Below the pieces are notes generated by a model. The model worked only from the letters and a program-made list of their open reading frames with translations. It was not told the DNA's origin and did no database searches. This document shows, one piece after another, positions 1 to 10,639 of a stretch of 64,000 bases of DNA. The position numbers and the translations under genes are program-made. Location: positions 1 to 64,000 of the forward strand of contig JBAKBP010007459.1 in assembly GCA_037953745.1 (NCBI GenBank), given 5' to 3'. Source of the stretch: Lithodes maja (Eukaryota; Arthropoda; Malacostraca; Decapoda; Lithodidae). Numbering within the stretch: position 1 is the stretch's first letter; every line of letters starts with the position of its first letter.

Positions 1-44
1 CCCTGATAACCTATTTCTGCGTATTTCAGCATATTTGTTTTCGG

Positions 45-128
45 TTGAAGTGATTGAAGTGTTTTTAAAGTGAGTGAAGTGTTTTAAAGTGAGTGAATTG
101 TTTTTTAAGTGAGTGAAGTGATCTGAAG
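45..128 (+). repeat. Degenerate short tandem repeat in CR1-I leader
   Basis: Four to five imperfect units of the form GTGAGTGAAGTGTTTTAAA run up to just before ORF1. They could be part of an internal LINE promoter; nothing in the sequence proves that. Confidence 0.55.
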
Positions 129-143
129 AAAGTGACTGTCACC

Positions 144-1181
144 ATGCCTCGCGCTTGTGCGAACTGCGCCGGTAGGTTTGGTGAGTCCATGTTTGCTACT
201 ATCGATCTTCAAGACTGCCGGCTCTGCCAACAACGAGAGAATTTTACAGTGAAATTAGATGAAGCCTACAACAAGATCAACGTCCTCACCATGAAGCTGG
301 AATCACTCCAAGAGTTTGTAACACTCAACGTTGGAGTACCACAAACTTCAATTGTCACCGCAACTCCAGCAGCCACCAACGCCCCAACGTCAACTGCCAA
401 CAATTCAACGCCTACAGTAGCCACTTCAGCTGATGTATCCGATACTCAAGATACAAATAGTGACTCTCTTCCCCCTCAAGACAACTTCCGTGTCGTGAGG
501 AACAACGTTTGCCCCAAGACCAGGAAACACATACCGATTACCGAGTGTCAAAACCGTTTCCAGATACTCGCAGACTCAGATGACGAAGAGGAAATAGAAG
601 AAGTCCGGCTCGTGGGAGACTCGATGATACGTGGTCAGCTCACAGAGTTTTGCGCCAGGGCACCTAAGACCAGGAAGCGATTTTGTATCCCTGGTGGTGG
701 TGTGGATGACGTAGTTGCAGCAGTTGACGAAGTATCAAAGCTGGCCCCTGCTAATACAATGTACGTCATCCACGTTGGATCCAACGATGTGCAGCGAACC
801 CGGTCGGAAGATTTGCTTTTAAAGTACCAGCAGCTGATCAAGTCGTTTAAGGAGAAGTCATCAAGGATCATCGTCTCAGGAATCGTCCCCCGGCTCGGTG
901 TAGAGAGCCGATTTTACAACATAGCCACCAGCACAAATCGTTGTCTAGCAAACCTCTGCAGGAAGGAGAACGTGGGATTCGTCGACACCTGGGACAATTT
1001 CTACTACGATGACTATTTGTTTTCGGACGATGGAGTTCATCTGAACCAGGTGGGAGCAGCACGTTTTGGGCGTCTTCTCAACGATGCGGTGAAGGATTTT
1101 CGGAGAAGAAATCGACTCAGCACAGGACAACCAGGAAGGAGGACCGAAGACAGCGAGGACGGCAACCTACAAAGGAATTAA
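144..1181 (+). CDS. CR1 ORF1 protein: zinc motif, coiled coil, SGNH hydrolase
   Basis: The ATG at 144 sits in a good context (ACCATGC); an in-frame GTG at 132 is unlikely to be used in an animal. Residues 1-30 carry two CxxC pairs (CANC, CRLC), consistent with the PHD-like finger known in CR1 ORF1. A predicted coiled coil follows (about 35-65), then a Thr/Ala/Pro-rich linker with an acidic patch. The C-terminal half is an SGNH (GDSL-type) hydrolase: GDSM with the catalytic Ser, GSND with the oxyanion Asn, and DGVHLN with the Asp and His. All catalytic positions are present. In this family ORF1 binds nucleic acid and probably forms the RNP; the esterase substrate is not established. The stop is 26 bp before the open frame of ORF2. 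Confidence 0.88.
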   Translation: MPRACANCAGRFGESMFATIDLQDCRLCQQRENFTVKLDEAYNKINVLTMKLESLQEFVTLNVGVPQTSIVTATPAATNAPTSTANNSTPTVATSADVSDTQDTNSDSLPPQDNFRVVRNNVCPKTRKHIPITECQNRFQILADSDDEEEIEEVRLVGDSMIRGQLTEFCARAPKTRKRFCIPGGGVDDVVAAVDEVSKLAPANTMYVIHVGSNDVQRTRSEDLLLKYQQLIKSFKEKSSRIIVSGIVPRLGVESRFYNIATSTNRCLANLCRKENVGFVDTWDNFYYDDYLFSDDGVHLNQVGAARFGRLLNDAVKDFRRRNRLSTGQPGRRTEDSEDGNLQRN

Positions 1182-1279
1182 ATACTAATCCGTCAAGAAC
1201 CGCGAATTTGGATAAATCTCCACCAACACGACCCAAATTCAAAACCGTCAGGGATAACGACCGAGGACCGAGGACAGCC

Positions 1280-4159
1280 ATGAATGTAAATGTAGATCCG
1301 ACCAGAACCAAAAATTCGATGAAAGAACGTTCTGCGAGTTCTAAAACCGCAACTTTAAAGGTTTTCTATGCAAACGCTCGTAGCATACGCAATAAATTTT
1401 CAGATTTAGAGGAACTAGTGTTTACAGAAAATTATGATGTGATTGGCATAACAGAATCTTGGCTCAATACAGAAGATAGAGACTTTTTAGCAGAGTATTC
1501 ACTTCCCGGTTATGTAATGTTTGAGAACAGCCGAATAAATAAAAATGGAGGTGGCGTTTTATTTTATATCAAAGAAAGTCTTAACCCGACCCTCGTGTCA
1601 AAACCTCAAATTGTGAACGTCGACACATCTTTTGTGCTAATAAAGAATAATAAAGGTACAAAAATAATACTTGCGTTAATATACAGACCTCCAGCTCAAT
1701 CAGTGCAAACTGACCGAGAAATTTACGAACAAATTGCAGATGTAAGTAACTCACAAGATACTGTAATTTTTGGCGACTTTAATTTACCTGTGACCAAGTG
1801 GGGCGATACTCTTACTTCACACTCCGGACATGACTTGTATACGAACTTGCAAGAGAGTTCGCTTTATCAATTTGTTCGAACGCCGACCCGTGGTAATAAC
1901 GTTCTTGACATTGTACTTGCAACAAAAGAAGAATTGATAGAGAATTTGAATGTTGGTGATGAATTCAGTAACAGCGACCATCGTACGATAACTTTCACTT
2001 TAAAGTTTACTAGTAACGAACCAAATAGTAGCATCGAAAAAGTCCCTAATTTCAAGAAAGCAAACTTCCATAAACTTAGAGCTATGTTTAAAGAAACTGA
2101 CTGGAGCTTTTTAATTAACAATAACGATATAAATACATCTTGGAAGTTATTCGAAACCACTTACCTAAAAGCAGTGCAAGACTGCATACCATCGAAAATA
2201 CGGCGTCCAGGCCATAATAATAAGCCCAAATGGTGGAATAAAGATATTTCAAACTGCCTGCTTGCTAAAAAATTTGCTAATGATAGATTAAAATCCTCAC
2301 AAAATGACGAAGAACGGGTGAAATTTGTAGAGCTACGACGCAAAGCCAAAAAGTTAATTAAGCAAAGTAAAAAGACCTTAGAGTTACATATTGCGAATCA
2401 AAGTAAAACAAACCCGAAAGAATTCTATAGTTATATCAGAAAGAAAAAAGTAGTTACTTCAACTGTTGGACCGTTAGTTGATGAAAAAGGAGAATACACC
2501 AAAGACGAAGTACAAATGAGTAATGCCCTCAATACCTTCTTTGCATCAGTTTTTACAACCGAAGACCTCAGTGATATCCCTACACCATCGCCGATTCAGA
2601 TTGATAATTCAGATCTTCTAAGCAATATTACCGTTACAGAGAGAGAAGTATTGAATTGTTTAGATAAACTCAAAGTAAATAAAACGCCAGGACCTGATAC
2701 AATCTCGCCTAGAGTTCTAAAGGAAGCTAAGAATGAGCTCTCCAAACCACTGACATTACTATTCAATAAATCCTTGCAGTCTGGAACTATGCCTGATCAG
2801 TGGAAGCTAGCCAACGTAACACCGATATTCAAAAAAGGCAGCAAATCCCTACCCAGTAACTATCGTCCAATTAGCTTAACCTCAGTTGTATGTAAAATGC
2901 TAGAAACGGTCATACGAGACAGACTCGTAAATCACTTAGAGGAAAATAACATACTTAAAGATACTCAACACGGCTTTCGTAAAAAACGTTCCTGTTTAAC
3001 AAACCTCTTAGACTTCTTCCACGATATCCTCAACCTCTACGATGAGAGTAAAGCTGTAGATATTATATACCTTGATTTTCAAAAGGCCTTTGACAAAGTT
3101 CCCCACAAACGTTTACTGCTAAAACTAAAAGCGCATGGAATACAAGACGGTGTGTTGAAATGGATAGAAAATTGGCTCAACAACAGAAAGCAAAGAGTAG
3201 TCATAAACGGTAAGGCATCTAAATGGACCAATGTAAGTAGCGGGGTACCCCAGGGATCGGTACTAGGACCAATTCTCTTTCTAATTTACATCAACGACAT
3301 AGATGAGGGTCTCACCTGCACAATCTCAAAATTTGCTGACGATACAAAAATTGCAAATAGCGTACTCTCAAAAGAACAAGTTGACGATATGCAACACAAT
3401 CTAGATAAATTGTCATGTTGGGCCCAAATTTGGCAAATGAGTTTCAATGCGGATAAATGTAAAGTACTACATGTCGGATACCTAAATGAGAAAGCAAACT
3501 ATTCGATGAATGGCACTCAGCTTAAGAATGTAAACAGAGAAACTGATCTGGGAGTAACAATATCGAGTAACCTAAAACCGAGTCAACAATGTTCAGAAGT
3601 TGTTAAGAAGGCAAACAAAATAATTGGCTTTATAGGCAGGTCATTTGAGCATAAATCCAAAGAAGTTATCCTAACCCTTTACAATTCCTTAGTCCGCCCT
3701 CTTCTGGAATACTGCGTTCAATCCTGGTGCCCTTATTACCAAAAAGATATAAACAAGCTAGAACGAGTTCAACGTAGAGTTACCAAAATGATACCTAGCC
3801 TAAAGAACAAACCATACGAAGAGCGTCTTAGAGAATTAAATCTATTTCCTTTAACCCAGCGCAGATTAAGAGGCGACTTAATTCAAGTGTTCAAAATCAT
3901 CAAAGGCATCGACAATATGAACTGTAGTAAGTACTTCACTATCAACCAATCTAATTACACACGGGGAAACGGTTGCAAAATTATTGGTAAATCTTTTAAC
4001 TCGCACGAATCTAAGAATTTCTTCTTCAATCGAGTTGTCAACTTGTGGAATGGGCTTCCCCGAAACGTTATAGACTGCAGCACCGTTGATTCATTTAAAT
4101 TCCGCCTAGACAAATATCTCGCATCAAACCCGCGACTGACTGCGTTTGTAAATGAATAA
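1280..4159 (+). CDS. CR1 ORF2: AP endonuclease plus reverse transcriptase
   Basis: The frame is open from 1208, but that codon is TTG; the first ATG is at 1280. The N-terminal third is an endonuclease/exonuclease/phosphatase domain with NARSIRNK, TESWL, YRPP, GDFNLP (from 1772) and SDHRT (from 1973). The RT follows, with NYRPISL, DFQKAFDKVPHK (motif A), GVPQGSVLGPILF (motif B) and FADD (3332-3343, motif C), then the thumb and the usual C-terminal region with RRVTKM and NLWNGLP. The open frame is 983 codons, the full length for a CR1 ORF2. The enzyme nicks target DNA and primes reverse transcription there. With ORF1 intact as well, this copy could be active or very young. Confidence 0.9.
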   Translation: MNVNVDPTRTKNSMKERSASSKTATLKVFYANARSIRNKFSDLEELVFTENYDVIGITESWLNTEDRDFLAEYSLPGYVMFENSRINKNGGGVLFYIKESLNPTLVSKPQIVNVDTSFVLIKNNKGTKIILALIYRPPAQSVQTDREIYEQIADVSNSQDTVIFGDFNLPVTKWGDTLTSHSGHDLYTNLQESSLYQFVRTPTRGNNVLDIVLATKEELIENLNVGDEFSNSDHRTITFTLKFTSNEPNSSIEKVPNFKKANFHKLRAMFKETDWSFLINNNDINTSWKLFETTYLKAVQDCIPSKIRRPGHNNKPKWWNKDISNCLLAKKFANDRLKSSQNDEERVKFVELRRKAKKLIKQSKKTLELHIANQSKTNPKEFYSYIRKKKVVTSTVGPLVDEKGEYTKDEVQMSNALNTFFASVFTTEDLSDIPTPSPIQIDNSDLLSNITVTEREVLNCLDKLKVNKTPGPDTISPRVLKEAKNELSKPLTLLFNKSLQSGTMPDQWKLANVTPIFKKGSKSLPSNYRPISLTSVVCKMLETVIRDRLVNHLEENNILKDTQHGFRKKRSCLTNLLDFFHDILNLYDESKAVDIIYLDFQKAFDKVPHKRLLLKLKAHGIQDGVLKWIENWLNNRKQRVVINGKASKWTNVSSGVPQGSVLGPILFLIYINDIDEGLTCTISKFADDTKIANSVLSKEQVDDMQHNLDKLSCWAQIWQMSFNADKCKVLHVGYLNEKANYSMNGTQLKNVNRETDLGVTISSNLKPSQQCSEVVKKANKIIGFIGRSFEHKSKEVILTLYNSLVRPLLEYCVQSWCPYYQKDINKLERVQRRVTKMIPSLKNKPYEERLRELNLFPLTQRRLRGDLIQVFKIIKGIDNMNCSKYFTINQSNYTRGNGCKIIGKSFNSHESKNFFFNRVVNLWNGLPRNVIDCSTVDSFKFRLDKYLASNPRLTAFVNE

Positions 4160-4211
4160 CTTTATCCTCCCCTCAGTTACTAACCCATATGTCCCCTACT
4201 AACTTCCTAGT

Positions 4212-4231
4212 CCTGCCACGTTAGTGGCAGG
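4212..4231 (+). other. Perfect 8-bp stem-loop in CR1-I 3' UTR
   Basis: CCTGCCAC, loop GTTA, GTGGCAGG, 53 bp after the ORF2 stop. Some LINE reverse transcriptases recognise a 3' UTR hairpin in their RNA; that role here is inference. Confidence 0.5.
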
Positions 4232-4350
4232 GCAGTAGTTCCCTTTCCAATGTTCCCTTACCCACTCTAAACCACTGTTTGGACACTTGATCCTCAGTGT
4301 TTTGGAGGACAAGCAGCCTAGAAGGGTCACTAGATCTGTTGTTGCTTGAT

Positions 4351-4390
4351 TTCCTTTGTACTCCTTTGTACTCCTTTGTACTCCTTTGTA
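4351..4390 (+). repeat. Terminal 10-bp tandem repeat of CR1-I
   Basis: Four units of CTCCTTTGTA (the first starts with T). CR1-type LINEs end in short tandem repeats rather than poly(A), so this is the likely 3' terminus. The next base resumes an RTE fragment known from another place in the window. Confidence 0.7.
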
Positions 4391-4940
4391 CCTCGCTCTC
4401 GTACACCCTCTTAGTCATTCTCTCACTTTCCATACGTTCCATATGGCCGAACCATCTCAAGTTATTCCTTTTCACACTTTCCAGCACATCTACCACCACA
4501 CCACACCTCCTTCTTACTTCCTCATAATGGAGCTAAACAACCCCCCCCCCCCCCCCCCCAGGATCGGCCCCTTCCCCTGTAGTCCTGTGCCGCTACAGAT
4601 GTGCTGTGATCTGGAAATAAAAATGTCCAGGAATCAATGCTCATAAGGATAAACCGAGAGGTTCACACATCATAAACACCCCAAATACACAGTAAAATTA
4701 GCTGTAGACCAACCGCTACTCTAATCTTCTGTTGTACTCGTTTGTGAAAAGGCCTTGATGACCCTTCCGTGTTGTGAACTGCTTACCTGTGACTAATTGT
4801 CACCGGCCCATATTAACCATTTAATTAACTAACTAATCATCTACCAGGACCTGAGTGATAGTTAATTAGCTCACTGGACTTTTCCGCCGGGCATTATTGG
4901 TCAATTCATGCTGCGTGAGGCTATCGGTTTGGGCGAGTTC
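4391..4940 (-). repeat. 550-bp near-identical duplicate of 6830-7378 (RTE/DIRS junction)
   Basis: This segment repeats 6830-7378 almost base for base. It includes the RTE C-terminal coding piece (RWFGHMERM), the RTE/DIRS junction near 4529, a C19 tract (4541-4559) and the DIRS family-1 5' UTR read on the minus strand. Sharing a transposon insertion junction shows it is a duplication of that locus, not an independent DIRS copy. It stops at 4940, where copy A continues. Confidence 0.85.
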
Positions 4941-5486
4941 ATAATTCAGTAGCTACTGATTGAGACCACCTAGAGCAGTCAATGGTTTTGCAAATTGTAG
5001 AACTTTTTGTTGTCTATAGAATGCCGTAGAGATGACGTCGCTACAACGCGTGGTTGCCGAGTTCTGATGATTATAGCGGCGATTTTTAGGAGCGCATTTT
5101 GCCTCATATGAAGCCTCTCGGATTCCGAGGGTTAAAGGTATTGGTACTGTATAATTGATTTGTTGTATTTGCAGAGACATGACAATTGTAGATATGTATC
5201 ATAGATATTCAGACTGGTGTTGAACATTGTAGCTATTGCTTACTTTGTTTATAAATATGATAATGATAATCAATCTCTTCTCTATTGTAAGCATTGCTAA
5301 AACTACCGGTAATTAACTTTCTCAATTTAGCTATGCTTATTGCTTCAAAATACTCTTAAACAGCCCCCCCCCCAGCTGCTCATCCTCGCTTCGCTCGGCA
5401 CCCCAACCTTTGTAAAATGTTGCAATGAAGGGGGGCCTCCACACAGAGCCTGCCCAGGACCTCCACAGATCTAAATCCGGCCCTGC
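4941..5486. other. Unassigned sequence with a possible hAT-type end
   Basis: 4941-5340 is AT-rich and I recognise no gene in it. From about 5340 to 5486 foreign sequence replaces the end of DIRS gag copy A. Its border on the minus strand starts CAGGGCCGGATTTAG (5471-5485), which resembles the CAGGG termini of hAT-type DNA transposons. No matching second end was found. Confidence 0.35.
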
Positions 5487-6640
5487 TTCCTCAATAAGTT
5501 CCGGCTGAGCTGAGGACAGTTCTAAGTCTTCCGGCTCTTCCGTCACCTCCATTACTTCTGGTTGTTGCCGGCGCTCAGACATCAACGGATAATTTTCTGG
5601 CCACACTAGATCAGGGACAGATGAAGGGAGATTGTCCACGTTAGCACTTTCCATGTTATCCTCCCGATACTGATTACTGGGTTCTACACTCAAGGGTTCA
5701 GAGTGCCTCCACACACTACGCCCTTGTTCAACATTAGTTTGGGAATCTGGGATAAACTGACTTAACTGGGAACCTTCATAGTCTTGGGGCTCACTCGCCG
5801 TATACCCACGGTATTGTTCAGCCAACACTCTCTGAGATACTATAGGAGGCCTGCTCAGTGGTAAGTTTAAGTTCAATTTTGGTATTGCAAAATTTACGTC
5901 CTTTGGTGCAAAGTAACCCTCACCAGACCCATCCCTGGGAGTTGACTCAGCTCCCTCCGTCCCTACCTCGGAACTGCCAGATTGGATGTTAGGCCTTGTA
6001 GAGGTAGAGGCGGAGGGCGGTGGTGCCGCGACTGCGTCTCCTCCTTACGGGACCGTTTATGACCCTTTTCATCAGATTTACTACGACTTGACGTCGCCGC
6101 CTCATCCTTACGTCTCTTGCTAGACCTTGAAGTCTCTGCTGAAGACTGAGAAGACCGCTTGAGGGGCGACCTCGACCGGGACCTGGACTGGTCCCGTGGC
6201 GAAGTAGAACGCGCCCTCTTATGGCGGCTAGGGGGGGTTGCCTCACTAGAGTCACTGTCACTGCTACTCACTAACTCTTTCGAAAGAATTTTGGGCTTGG
6301 CTTTAGTTTTGGAAATTGACTTAGAAGGGGGAGATTTGAGCACTGGTGACTTTATAACAAGATGGTCCCACAGAGCCTCATCATCATAATGTAATGCCTT
6401 ATGGGCAATGTCTGTAGAATAAGCATTAAAAATGTTCTTAATCTCTTTTAGTGCCACTAGGCATGACTGGTCTTTCTTGTTAAACAATTCATTACGGAGG
6501 TCCGAGTAAATAGGACACCTCTTAGATACCCGAAGGCCCCGAGACCTATCAAGGCATTTAACACACTTAACGCACAACTTATGTGCAAAGACCGAAATAA
6601 GAGAGCAAGTGGGTGTAGCACAAAGAGTTACTAGAGGCAT
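5487..6640 (-). pseudogene. DIRS gag-like ORF, copy A, frameshifted and truncated
   Basis: The frame starts at the ATG 6640-6638 (MPLVTLCATPTCS). A Cys-rich N-terminus (CVKCVKCLDRS, KRCPI) suggests zinc binding. A conserved helix region (AYSTDIAHKALHYDDEALWDH) follows, then a Ser/Arg-rich basic stretch with SRSRSRSPLK. A frameshift near 5965-6010 separates this from the downstream part (VSQRVLAEQYRGYTASEPQD), which continues in another frame to about 5487 and then runs into foreign sequence. In copy B the two parts are one frame, which locates the shift. Gag in DIRS elements is thought to package RNA; no function is expected from this copy. Confidence 0.8.
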
Positions 6641-6961
6641 CTATCTATCTATCTATTGCCTGACGCCGTGATCCCCGAAGGGGTGGCCACGAACGAACAG
6701 CCCCCATGCACCTCTGTCCCCAGTCAGTCGACGCCCCTCCCCCCAACCAGCACCGCCTTCATTCATATAGTTCCTCACTCCATCCTTCCACCTCTCTTTC
6801 GGTCTACCTCTCCCTCTCTGTCCCTCCACCTCGCTCTCGTACACCCTCTTAGTCATTCTCTCGCTTTCCATACGTTCCATATGGCCGAACCATCTCAAGT
6901 TATTCCTTTTCACACTTTCCAGCACATCTACCTCCACACCACACCTCCTTCTTACTTCCTC
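6641..6961 (-). mobile_element. RTE-type LINE, 3' fragment with (TAGA)n tail
   Basis: Minus orientation. The 3' end at 6641 is a TCTA microsatellite (plus-strand reading) followed by TTGCCTGACGCC, the same terminus as the longer RTE at 11872. It codes for the last residues of the RTE protein (RWFGHMERM, RGRGRPKERW). It is 5'-truncated, inserted directly at the gag ATG of DIRS copy A. A 3-bp CAT occurs on both sides but is too short to prove a target duplication. Confidence 0.8.
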
Positions 6962-7705
6962 ATAATGGAGCTAAACAACCCCCCCCCCCCCCCCCCCAGG
7001 ATCGGCCCCTTCCCCTGTAGTCCTGTGCCGCTACAGATGTGCTGTGATCTGGAAATAAAAATGTCCAGGAATCAATGCTCATAAGGATAAACCGAGAGGT
7101 TCACACATCATAAACACCCCAAATACACAGTAAAATTAGCTGTAGACCAACCGCTACTCTAATCTTCTGTTGTACTCGTTTGTGAAAAGGCCTTGATGAC
7201 CCTTCCGTGTTGTGAACTGCTTACCTGTGACTAATTGTCACCGGCCCATATTAACCATTTAATTAACTAACTAATCATCTACCAGGACCTGAGTGATAGT
7301 TAATTAGCTCACTGGACTTTTCCGCCGGGCATTATTGGTCAATTCATGCTGCGTGAGGCTATCGGTTTGGGCGAGTTCGCTCGGCCGGGCCGAAATCACT
7401 CCCTTAGGAATCTGCACTTCCGCCGGGAGTCTAGTGGTACACCACACCAATGCGAAAGGGTCTTCAAGATCTTTTCACAAACAAGTACAACGGAAGATTA
7501 GAGTAGCGGTTGGCCTACATCTAGTTTTCCGGCGTATTTGAGGGTGTTATGATGTGTGAACCTATCAGTTTATCCTTATGAGCATTGATTCCTAGAAATT
7601 TGTATTTCCAGATCACAACACATCTGTAAGCGGCACAGGACTGCAGGGGAGGGGGCCGATCCCGGTGGGGGGGGGGGGGGGGGGTTCGTTAGCTCCATCA
7701 TACTT

Positions 7706-10414
7706 CTAGTCACTCTTTGTGTTACACCCACTTGCTCTCTTATTCTGGTCTTTGCACATAAGCTGTGGGTCAAGTGTGTTAAATATCTAGATAGGTCACA
7801 GGGGCTTTGGGTGTCTAAAAGGTGTCCAATTTGCACAGACCTCAGGAATTAATTGTTTAACAAAAAAGACCAATCATGCCTAGTGGCATTAAAAGAAATT
7901 AAAACTATTTTTAATGCCTTTTCTAAGGACATTGCCCATAAGGCATTGGACTGCGATGATGAATCTCTGTGGGACCATCTAGTTATAAAGTCTCCAATGC
8001 TTACATCTCCCCCTTCTAAGTCAAGTTCCAAAGCTAAATCTAAACCCAATTTTTTTTCGAAAGAGTTGGTGAGTAGTAGTGACAGTGACTCTAGTAAGGC
8101 AACCCCCCCCCACCCCCGGCCGCCATAAGAGGGCGCGGTCGACTTCGCCACAGGACCAGTCCAGGTGCCGGTCGAGGTCACCCCTCAAGCGGTCTTCTCA
8201 GTCTTCAGCAGAGACTTCAAGGTCTAGCAAGAGACGTAAGGATGACGCGGCGACGTCAAGTCGTAGTAAATCTGATGAAAAGGGTCATAAACGCTCCCGT
8301 AAGGAGGAGACGCAGTCGCGGCACCGGCAAGCGCCGGAGTCGCGGCCACCGCCCTCCGCCTCTACCTCTACAAGGCCTAACCTTCAATCTGGCAGTTACG
8401 AGGTAGGGACGGAGGGAGCTGAGTCAACTCCCAGGGATGGGTCTGGTGAGGGATACTTTGAACCAAAGGACGTAATTTTTGCAATCCCCAAATTTAACTT
8501 ACCACTGAACCGGCCTCCTATAGTATCTCAGAGAGTGTTGGCTGAACAATACCGTGGGTACACGGCGAGTGAGCCACAGGACTATGACGGTTCCCAGTTA
8601 AGTCAGGTTATCCCAGATTCCCAAACTAATGTTGAACAAGGGCGTAGTGTGTGGAGGCAGTCTGAGCCCGTGAGTGTAGAACCCAATAATCAATATCAGG
8701 AGGGTAACAGAGAAAGTGATAATGTTGACAATCTCCCTTCATCCGTCCCTGATTCAGTGTGGCCAGATAATGAACAGTATATATCTGAGCCCCGGCAACA
8801 ACTGGAAGTGATGGAGGTTACGGAAGAGCCGTAAGACTTGGACATGTCTTCAGTTCAGCCTGACCCAGTGGAGGAAGGGTCGGAAGTAGGGTCTGAGTCG
8901 TCAAAAGGTTCACATAGCAAATATATCACTACAGATGATTTAGATTACATTATACACAGGGTAATGAAACAATATAATGTACCAAAGAAATCACAGGAAG
9001 CTCCTACAGTTACGCCGGGAGCTCCCCCGATTGGTTCAGTTGTGCGGCCGTTAGAGCTGGCCACAGTTGTTGTTCCATCCAATGTGTCACTTCCCCCCCA
9101 CTAACATAACTCATATAACTGCCCCGGCGTTTTAACTACCACCAATGTGCGTGTCATCATGGATATTAGTCCCCCTCCTTTAGACAAAGTTTCCCACAAG
9201 AGAGGCCCTATGCCTCTCTTGTATGGACCCGATTGTTCATGGATTAATGTAACGGCACAAAATCCGGCCGTGGCACAAACAACCATATCAGGGGAGGTCC
9301 CAGTCCCTAGTGAGTGGGTAATACAGATGAATAAGGGTAAAAAGTTACGGGCAAAAGATAAACAAGGTCAGATTTTAGACGTAACGGTCAAGGCCATTCC
9401 TAATGATTATTACCATGAGTTTTTCGTGTGTTCCCCCACTCCAGCATTACCTGCACGACTTTTTGCTGACTGGACTAGACTGACGGCGTGAATAAAATCA
9501 AAGTCCTTAAAACGCTAACGCCGGAGTTGGATACAACCCCAGTGCTTGATCAGTCCATTAATCCAGTCCTGCAGGTGGGGCAGGTAGTTCCGGGTCTGTG
9601 GGTGGACTGGGAAATTGAGGCGCAACAGTTTGCGGCAACAATAACTTCTAAATCTTCCCACCAAATTCCCCAAGATAATCACATTTGGTTTTCATTACCG
9701 ATCAATCAAGCCGGAGGGGTGCCACCTGCTATACTTGAGTTCCTTTCCGCCCCAAAGTTGGCTCTATGGGACCTGCAGGAGTCCTTTTCAACTCCTCCTC
9801 CGGCACATCTGGGTACAGATTTTAAATTGAGAAACAAAGCATTTAGACTCTTTTCCCAATTTATACTAAGTCGCCAAATAGCCCAGTCCCTCACAAGAAC
9901 TATTGCTGCTATTAATGACCATAATGTTAGGAAGGCCATGGAGTTATCCCGGAGGCTTCTTCTACAGAACTCTATCCAATCTTTGGGGGACATAAGGATA
10001 GCCTTGTTGGAGGCTGTCCGCGCACGTCAGGACCTGAGAGTCTATATGGTGAAAAAGTTACCGGACGACATTGGCCGCCGGGTAATTCTTTCACCTGTGT
10101 TAACATCTTTACTTTGGCCTGATACTTGGAAGGCTGTATACAATATGGTAGACAGTATGCAGCCGAGTACTTCCCAGGCTAGGAAGGAGCACTTCAAGTT
10201 CTCCAAGCCTATGAGCAGTGTGAAATCTCAGCCTAGTGGTTCTAAGCCCTTTCAGGGTCCAAAGTCTCCCCCGGCACAGGAAAGTACTCAGCTTAAGCCT
10301 AAACAGGGAAAACAGTCAGGAAAGTGGTATAAGAATAAATCACAACACAGATCAGGTCAGGGATCGACTTCTGCCAAAACCAGTCAGCCGTCTAATCCTA
10401 CCCCACCACCATAA
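7706..10414 (+). pseudogene. DIRS gag, copy B, start codon lost and several breaks
   Basis: The gag ATG of copies A and D reads ATA here. A GAA codon has become TAA at 7850-7852. Further frame changes fall at the C8 run near 8104 and around 9105-9147; a stop at 8832-8834 ends the central frame. Segments in order: Cys-rich N-terminus, helix region (IAHKALDCDDESLWDH), RS-rich stretch (SRCRSRSPLK), acidic linker, a domain with PLLYGPDCSW and ISGEVPVPSEWV, and the last segment from 9488 (LLQNSIQSLGDIR, RARQDLRVYMVKKLPDD) ending in a Lys/Gln/Ser-rich tail at 10414. The sequence of domains gives the template for copies A, C and D. Confidence 0.8.
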
Positions 10415-10639
10415 AAAAACTAGTCACAGTACAAACTCTCTCACTCCAGGGGCCTATCGAGGGCGGGTTGGATCCGAGGGTAGTTCCACCGGACAGTCCC
10501 AGTCAAGTAACTGGGTAATTTTGGGCGTGTCACCGGGCTTGGCTCCGGCGAACTTGGGCAAAGACAGTGGTACGCAAGGGCATCACCTGGCGGTGGCTTC
10601 GGCGACCTCGTTTACGTCAAACTCTAGAAGTCAATCATG

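Larger units (their letters stand above)
1..4390 (+). mobile_element. CR1-type LINE (CR1-I), two open ORFs
   Basis: A non-LTR retrotransposon with a 5' leader, ORF1 (zinc motif, coiled coil, SGNH hydrolase), ORF2 (endonuclease plus reverse transcriptase) and a 3' UTR ending in short tandem repeats. An esterase-type ORF1 followed by an APE endonuclease/RT ORF2 is typical of the CR1/L2 group. Both ORFs are free of stops and frameshifts, unlike every other LINE here. The 3' edge at 4390 is inferred: sequence from 4391 matches the inside of an RTE fragment also seen at 6830, so this CR1 appears to have inserted into that fragment. The 5' edge may lie outside the window, so a target-site duplication cannot be tested. 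Confidence 0.85.
5487..7450 (-). mobile_element. DIRS1-like element, family 1, copy A (5' part)
   Basis: Minus-strand 5' UTR (6962-7450) and gag (5487-6640) of a DIRS-like element, matched by copies B (plus, from 7451) and D (plus, from 30086). It lacks RT, recombinase and terminal repeats. A 5'-truncated RTE fragment sits exactly upstream of its gag ATG. It meets copy B head-to-head at about 7450. Confidence 0.8.
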
